Positions 53,381 to 57,086 of a stretch of DNA of 57,086 bases are shown piece by piece; the stretch's first letter is position 1; each line of letters begins with the position of its first letter. Both the position numbers and the translations under genes were made by a program. A model generated the notes under the pieces. That model did not search any database. It saw only the letters and a program-made list of their open reading frames with translations, and was not told the origin of the DNA. This DNA is from Akkermansia sp. (GTDB taxonomy: Bacteria > Verrucomicrobiota > Verrucomicrobiia > Verrucomicrobiales > Akkermansiaceae). The DNA lies in assembly GCA_017415995.1 (NCBI GenBank), contig JAFQDN010000056.1, positions 1 through 57,086 of the forward strand. The letters run 5' to 3'.

Positions 53381-54433
53381 ATGCTGACCACCCTGCGCTT
53401 GCGCAACTTCCGTTGCTACACCACCCTCAACTGGGAGATTCCGGCTGAGGGTGTGCTGCTCATTGGCAGCAATGCCCAAGGAAAAACGAGCTTACTGGAG
53501 GCCATTTGTTTTTCGCAAACGCTGCATACACCGCGCAGCACAAAATTGGATAAACTAGCCACCCACGGCGCGGATAATTTTGGTATTTCAGTGGATTCGC
53601 TCCAAGGTACACGCCGCTTGGTATGGCAACAGCGCCGTCTGCACATGACGTTGGATGGCATTCCCCGCAAAGATTATGCGGATTATTTAGCAGACGCCTT
53701 TCCCGTGGTCTGGTTAGGAAACAAGGATATTGCCTTGGTTTCCGGCAGCGCGGAAGAACGCCGCAGCTACCTGGATTTTTTGGGCACGCAATGGCATCCT
53801 GCTTATCGGCATGCCTTGCGCGAATACAGAAAAGCCCTCAAATCCCGCAATCTTCTGCTCCGTAACCCACGGCATACGGCTGAAACACTGCGCAGTTTTG
53901 CACGATTGCTGAGCATACACGGGAATGTGCTGCGCGAGCTGCGCGCTCAGCTTCTGCAACTGCTCCGTCCTCACATCTGCCATCACCATGCTTCCATTTC
54001 TGCCCGCCAAGAGGAAGTCACACTGCGCTACATGCCCTGTGGAGATTCCCCGTTAGAAACGGCGTTTGAAAGTTCGATGGAGGCGGACATCCGCGCCGGT
54101 TTTACCACCGTAGGACCGCATCGTGATGATTTTGAGCTTCACATAGCCGGACGTTCCGCTGCCGATTTTGCATCGGAGGGACAGCAGAGGACCTTAGCAA
54201 CGGCCATGCTGCTTGCGCAGGCCGGATTACTCCAGGAACAAACCGGAGCAGCCCCCATCTTACTTATTGATGACATTTTCGGGGAGCTGGACCCGCAGCG
54301 TCGCCGTGCTTTGTTAGCATGCTTGCCCTCAGATTCTCAAGTATTCATCACCACAACTCACACGGATTGGTTGCACGATACGCCCCCCCCCTTACCTACG
54401 CTCAAAATCGAGAACGGTCGTATATTGCAATAG
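53381..54433 (+). CDS. recF: DNA replication and repair protein RecF
   Basis: An SMC-like ATPase that loads RecA at gaps. The 350-residue protein has LTTLRLRNFRCYTTLNW, Walker A GSNAQGKTS (~29-37), the signature SEGQQRTLATAM and Walker B ILLIDDIFGELDPQRR. In many bacteria recF sits beside dnaA-dnaN; here it is 15 kb away, grouped with cmk and plsC. The terminal SDSQVFITTTHTDWL is the H-loop region. Confidence 0.95.
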   Translation: MLTTLRLRNFRCYTTLNWEIPAEGVLLIGSNAQGKTSLLEAICFSQTLHTPRSTKLDKLATHGADNFGISVDSLQGTRRLVWQQRRLHMTLDGIPRKDYADYLADAFPVVWLGNKDIALVSGSAEERRSYLDFLGTQWHPAYRHALREYRKALKSRNLLLRNPRHTAETLRSFARLLSIHGNVLRELRAQLLQLLRPHICHHHASISARQEEVTLRYMPCGDSPLETAFESSMEADIRAGFTTVGPHRDDFELHIAGRSAADFASEGQQRTLATAMLLAQAGLLQEQTGAAPILLIDDIFGELDPQRRRALLACLPSDSQVFITTTHTDWLHDTPPPLPTLKIENGRILQ

Positions 54434-54459
54434 CGCGGCAAACAGTCAGCAAGTTTGAT

Positions 54460-54488
54460 TTGCAAAAACGTGGTGGGGTTGCTATAGT
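54460..54488 (+). promoter_or_regulatory. Extended -10 promoter of the MFS gene
   Basis: TTGCAA (54460-54465), 17-bp spacer, TATAGT (54483-54488) preceded by TGC (extended -10). The ATG is at 54502, giving a very short leader. Confidence 0.6.
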
Positions 54489-54501
54489 AGGCACAATTCT
54501 T

Positions 54502-55707
54502 ATGCCCCCAGTCGCCCCAAGCCATTACCGAGCCCATTTCGTCATCATTTTTCTACTGGTAAGCTTCAACCTACGCATGTCATTCTCGGCTGCGGACCCT
54601 CTTTTGGTTTTTCTGATGAGGGATTTGAGGCTGGACATCGGTTTCGGGGGACTTTTCGGCATGTTACCGATTATGGCCCTAGGAGTTGCGGCTCCGTTAG
54701 GCGCCATCCTGAGCAGAAACATCAGCCCTCGCAAACTCATCATCTACTCCCTGCTTTTTTCCCTTATCGGGGTCATCTGGCGTAGTTACGGTGGCGTCCT
54801 CGGGCTGTTCGGAGGTACTGTCATCATCGGCTTAGGACTCGGCATTGCCGGCAGCGTTATCTTAGGTGTTGCCAAGCAAGTGTTGCCGGACCATTTGCCG
54901 GAACTGATGGGAGCCTACACAGCATGCGTCAGCTTGGGCACCGCCGTAGGCGCAGGTTGCGCGGCCCCTTTGGCATTGGCATTGGGAGGCTGGCAACACG
55001 GTCTCGTTTTCTGGGGATTACCGCTTTTATTTGCCACATTACTATGGACAGAGCTCACCCTGCAAACAAAACACACAGGCATGCAGCAACGAGTGCTGCA
55101 TACCCCCATGCTCCCGCTGCTCAAAAATGCACAAGCTCGCATGATTACCCTATTTTACCTCTTCCGCGTTGCCGGCGCATGGCTGCTCATCGTCTGGCTG
55201 TCCACTCTCATGCGGGATCGAGGTCTGGCGATTGTCGAGGCCGGGCTTGTTCTTTCCTTTGCTACGGCTTGTCAAATACCGGGCTCTCTTCTCAGCGGTA
55301 TACTGATGCAGCGTTTGGGCGACGCGAGAGCCTTGCTCACTCCGGGTATCGTACTCACCATCGGAGCCTGCTGGGGCTTACTGAAAGCGCCGCTTCAGCT
55401 CTGGATGCTATTTGCGGCCCTTTTGGGGCTCGGTTTAGGCTGCGTATTCTCCATCGGAATGACTCTCATTACCCAAAGCCAAGACAATGAAGACGCTACG
55501 GTTGCACTCTCGGGGCTGGCTCAGGGAGTAGGCTTTACCTGCGGCGGGCTGCTGGCTTGGATGGGAGGGCTATGTATGCAATGGGAACACCGAGACCTTT
55601 GGATGGGGATCATCTACAGCGTATTTGCGCTGGCAGGTCTTTACTGTGGGCTGCGCAGCACGAACTTCCACCCGGCGGGGAAAACTCAAAGCACCTCACT
55701 CCACTGA
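54502..55707 (+). CDS. MFS transporter (CynX/NimT-like)
   Basis: A 401-residue transporter with 12 predicted membrane helices. The frame opens at 54319 inside recF, but the promoter and the N-terminal helix support the ATG at 54502. It shows the cyanate/nitroimidazole-transporter pattern: FNLRMSFSAADPLLV at helix 1 and the IIGLGLGIAGSVILGVAKQ region in helix 4, plus Gly-rich helix 5. The substrate is not known. The last 22 bases overlap the end of the convergent lpxK. Confidence 0.82.
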   Translation: MPPVAPSHYRAHFVIIFLLVSFNLRMSFSAADPLLVFLMRDLRLDIGFGGLFGMLPIMALGVAAPLGAILSRNISPRKLIIYSLLFSLIGVIWRSYGGVLGLFGGTVIIGLGLGIAGSVILGVAKQVLPDHLPELMGAYTACVSLGTAVGAGCAAPLALALGGWQHGLVFWGLPLLFATLLWTELTLQTKHTGMQQRVLHTPMLPLLKNAQARMITLFYLFRVAGAWLLIVWLSTLMRDRGLAIVEAGLVLSFATACQIPGSLLSGILMQRLGDARALLTPGIVLTIGACWGLLKAPLQLWMLFAALLGLGLGCVFSIGMTLITQSQDNEDATVALSGLAQGVGFTCGGLLAWMGGLCMQWEHRDLWMGIIYSVFALAGLYCGLRSTNFHPAGKTQSTSLH

Positions 55708-56888
55708 GGCTGAGGCTGAGGCTCCGCCAGTGCGCAAATGCGGTCTATCATGCGGTTCCAATACTCTTCTCCTTGCTCAATTTCAATGTGAATACGCAGG
55801 AAATAAATCGGCACATCCATCTCCCCGGGTTTCAGGAAACGTACGGCATCTTTTTCCGTGGTCACAATCAAATCCATTGCGCGCTCCGCACAGCGGTCTA
55901 CAAAGGTCTCCAAATCCTCTTGGTCAAACCAATAGTGATCCGGATAACGCCGGCGGATTTCCACATGCGCCCCCAATCCCTCTACCAACCCTTCAAAACT
56001 CTCCGGGCGAGCAATACCACTCATGCAAGCCACATACTTATCCTTCAGGAAGCTCAACGGCTTACGCTCCCCGGTGAATAGATTTTCCAAATGAGCCGGT
56101 GCGTGATTCGTCACAATAATATCCGCAACCTTATTGTATCGGCGAATCGTGGAAATAAGCTCGCCTTGAGGTTTTCCGCCGCTCTTGGTCAGAATAATGT
56201 AACTGGCGCGAGCCAGACTGGAACGAGGCTCTCGCATTGTTCCGCGCGGTAACAACGCCCCGGTTCCGAACGGGAATCCGCAGTCCACCAGCACAATGTC
56301 AATCTCATGCTTGAGCTTGAGGTACTGCATGCCGTCATCCAAAATCAACGTATTGGCACCAAGCTGTTCTATTGCAAAAATTCCGGACTTAACGCGGTCT
56401 TTATCCACCAGTACCGCCACGCCATCCAAGTTTTTAGCAAGCATAAACGGCTCATCTCCCGCATACAACGGGCTCAGGTACCGTGTCTCGCCATCACTCG
56501 CTATCTTGGGCAAGTTTTTAACGGGTTTCCCCTCCTTATCCATCCACTCTTGAGGTTCATCCAATGGCTCACTCTTATACCCTCGCGTCAAAATGGCACA
56601 TTTTCGCCCCCTCTCTGCCAGCGTCCGCGCCAAAAATTCCACCACCGGGGTCTTGCCCGTACCTCCGGCCGTTATATTCCCCACACTCACCACAAATGTG
56701 CTCAAATACCGCACCGTCTTAATGCGCCGCGTAAACAAAAAAAGCCTCACTTTTACCAGCACATAAAAGAAAAACGACGCAAACCGTAACGCACACCGCA
56801 TCATCCACGCACGAAAGCCCCGGGCTCTCCCGAACACCACTTCGGTCCCCCATTCTGCAAACTCATCCATGCGTGATTTCATCGCCAT
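55686..56888 (-). CDS. lpxK: Tetraacyldisaccharide 4'-kinase
   Basis: Adds the 4'-phosphate of lipid A, confirming a lipopolysaccharide outer membrane. The 400-residue protein has an N-terminal membrane-associated helix ([16 protein letters not shown]), the P-loop [15 protein letters not shown] (~64-78), [19 protein letters not shown] and [10 protein letters not shown]. The C-terminus ends in a Pro-Gln repeat coded by three copies of a 6-base repeat, and the stop lies inside the MFS gene. Starts at 56888 (MAMKSR). Confidence 0.93.
   Translation of the reverse strand: MAMKSRMDEFAEWGTEVVFGRARGFRAWMMRCALRFASFFFYVLVKVRLFLFTRRIKTVRYLSTFVVSVGNITAGGTGKTPVVEFLARTLAERGRKCAILTRGYKSEPLDEPQEWMDKEGKPVKNLPKIASDGETRYLSPLYAGDEPFMLAKNLDGVAVLVDKDRVKSGIFAIEQLGANTLILDDGMQYLKLKHEIDIVLVDCGFPFGTGALLPRGTMREPRSSLARASYIILTKSGGKPQGELISTIRRYNKVADIIVTNHAPAHLENLFTGERKPLSFLKDKYVACMSGIARPESFEGLVEGLGAHVEIRRRYPDHYWFDQEDLETFVDRCAERAMDLIVTTEKDAVRFLKPGEMDVPIYFLRIHIEIEQGEEYWNRMIDRICALAEPQPQPQWSEVL
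55705..55722. repeat. Hexanucleotide tandem repeat at overlapping gene ends
   Basis: Three copies of TGAGGC. It includes the MFS stop codon on the plus strand and codes for the Pro-Gln repeat at the end of LpxK on the minus strand. A change in copy number would alter only the LpxK tail. Confidence 0.7.
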
Positions 56889-56962
56889 CCATTCTACTCC
56901 CCTAACCCATCCATGTCAAGCTCTCCCTTCACGTTTTTTGATTTTCGCATTAGGACAAAAAT

Positions 56963-57086
56963 ATGCGCACCGAAATTGCCCCTAGAGCAAAGAAAAAGTC
57001 TCGCTTGGACAGAATTGCGCACTATAATATGCATATGGTGCTTAAAATAAAAGAAGAAGACAGGGGCTCGTATGTCTATGAAGCTA
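56963..57086 (+). CDS. Start of a gene running off the right edge (3' partial)
   Basis: An ATG at 56963 with AGGA seven bases upstream (56952-56955) opens a frame of 41 codons to the window edge. It begins with basic residues (MRTEIAPRAKKKSRLDRIAH), then KIKEEDRGSYVYEA. In-frame ATGs at 57029 and 57035 follow a TATAAT (57023-57028), but the upstream start has a ribosome site. No family can be named from so short a piece. Confidence 0.45.
   Translation, partial: MRTEIAPRAKKKSRLDRIAHYNMHMVLKIKEEDRGSYVYEA

Overview
The window looks like chromosomal DNA of a Gram-negative anaerobe, most likely Verrucomicrobiota and probably Akkermansia-like. This is inferred without a database search. The reasons are: an oxygen-sensitive class III ribonucleotide reductase, a lipid A gene (lpxK), an autotransporter barrel, a TatA, few recognisable Shine-Dalgarno sites, and housekeeping genes spread over many short transcription units on both strands. 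I see no rRNA, tRNA, CRISPR array, transposase or phage gene.

Layout. 1-2.8 kb: the end of an autotransporter barrel facing a secreted beta-helix-like, Cys-rich protein. 2.9-6.1 kb: HAD hydrolase, argF, sufE, rRNA methyltransferase. 6.1-9.8 kb: an anaerobic ribonucleotide reductase locus with a paired NrdR-box promoter, a leader mini-ORF, nrdD, a separate gene for the glycyl-radical domain, and nrdG. 9.8-11.2 kb: argG, ending in a strong terminator. 11.2-17.4 kb: an AT-rich surface-glycan island (two glycosyltransferases, a hexapeptide acyltransferase, an acyl carrier protein, an AMP-forming ligase, a polytopic membrane protein). 17.4-24.5 kb: hisC, a peptide ABC importer lacking its ATPases, an RsmA-NUDIX fusion, and a polyprenyl-phosphate glycosyltransferase. 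24.5-28.1 kb (minus strand): a small secreted helical protein, a cysteine desulfurase and ComEC.

28.2-36.5 kb: a good promoter drives a tightly packed run that opens with three large proteins of no standard pathway: a GTPase-like protein with a zinc ribbon and possible FHA-like domain, a membrane protein resembling GTPase-associated (GAP1-like) proteins, and a coiled-coil membrane protein. A phosphodiesterase, an Sfp-type phosphopantetheinyl transferase, a CPBP protease and thiL follow. This trio is the best candidate for an undescribed system. 36.5-49.4 kb: dnaA, an Rrf2 regulator, tatA, a PpiC foldase, aroA, dnaG, bioD, a diadenylate cyclase with a CdaR reduced to its membrane anchor, hemB, aroK, a Sel1-repeat protein and two sister lipoproteins. 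49.4-57.1 kb: a transglutaminase-like lipoprotein, rpoN, cmk, plsC, recF, an MFS transporter, lpxK and the start of one more gene.

Two themes recur. Several genes have a recognisable -35/-10 pair placed so that transcription would begin at or within a few bases of the start codon, so leaderless or near-leaderless mRNAs seem common. Several textbook proteins are also rearranged: NrdD is split, RsmA is fused to NUDIX, CdaR is reduced to its anchor, and the hydrolase domain of ComEC lacks its metal-binding motif.
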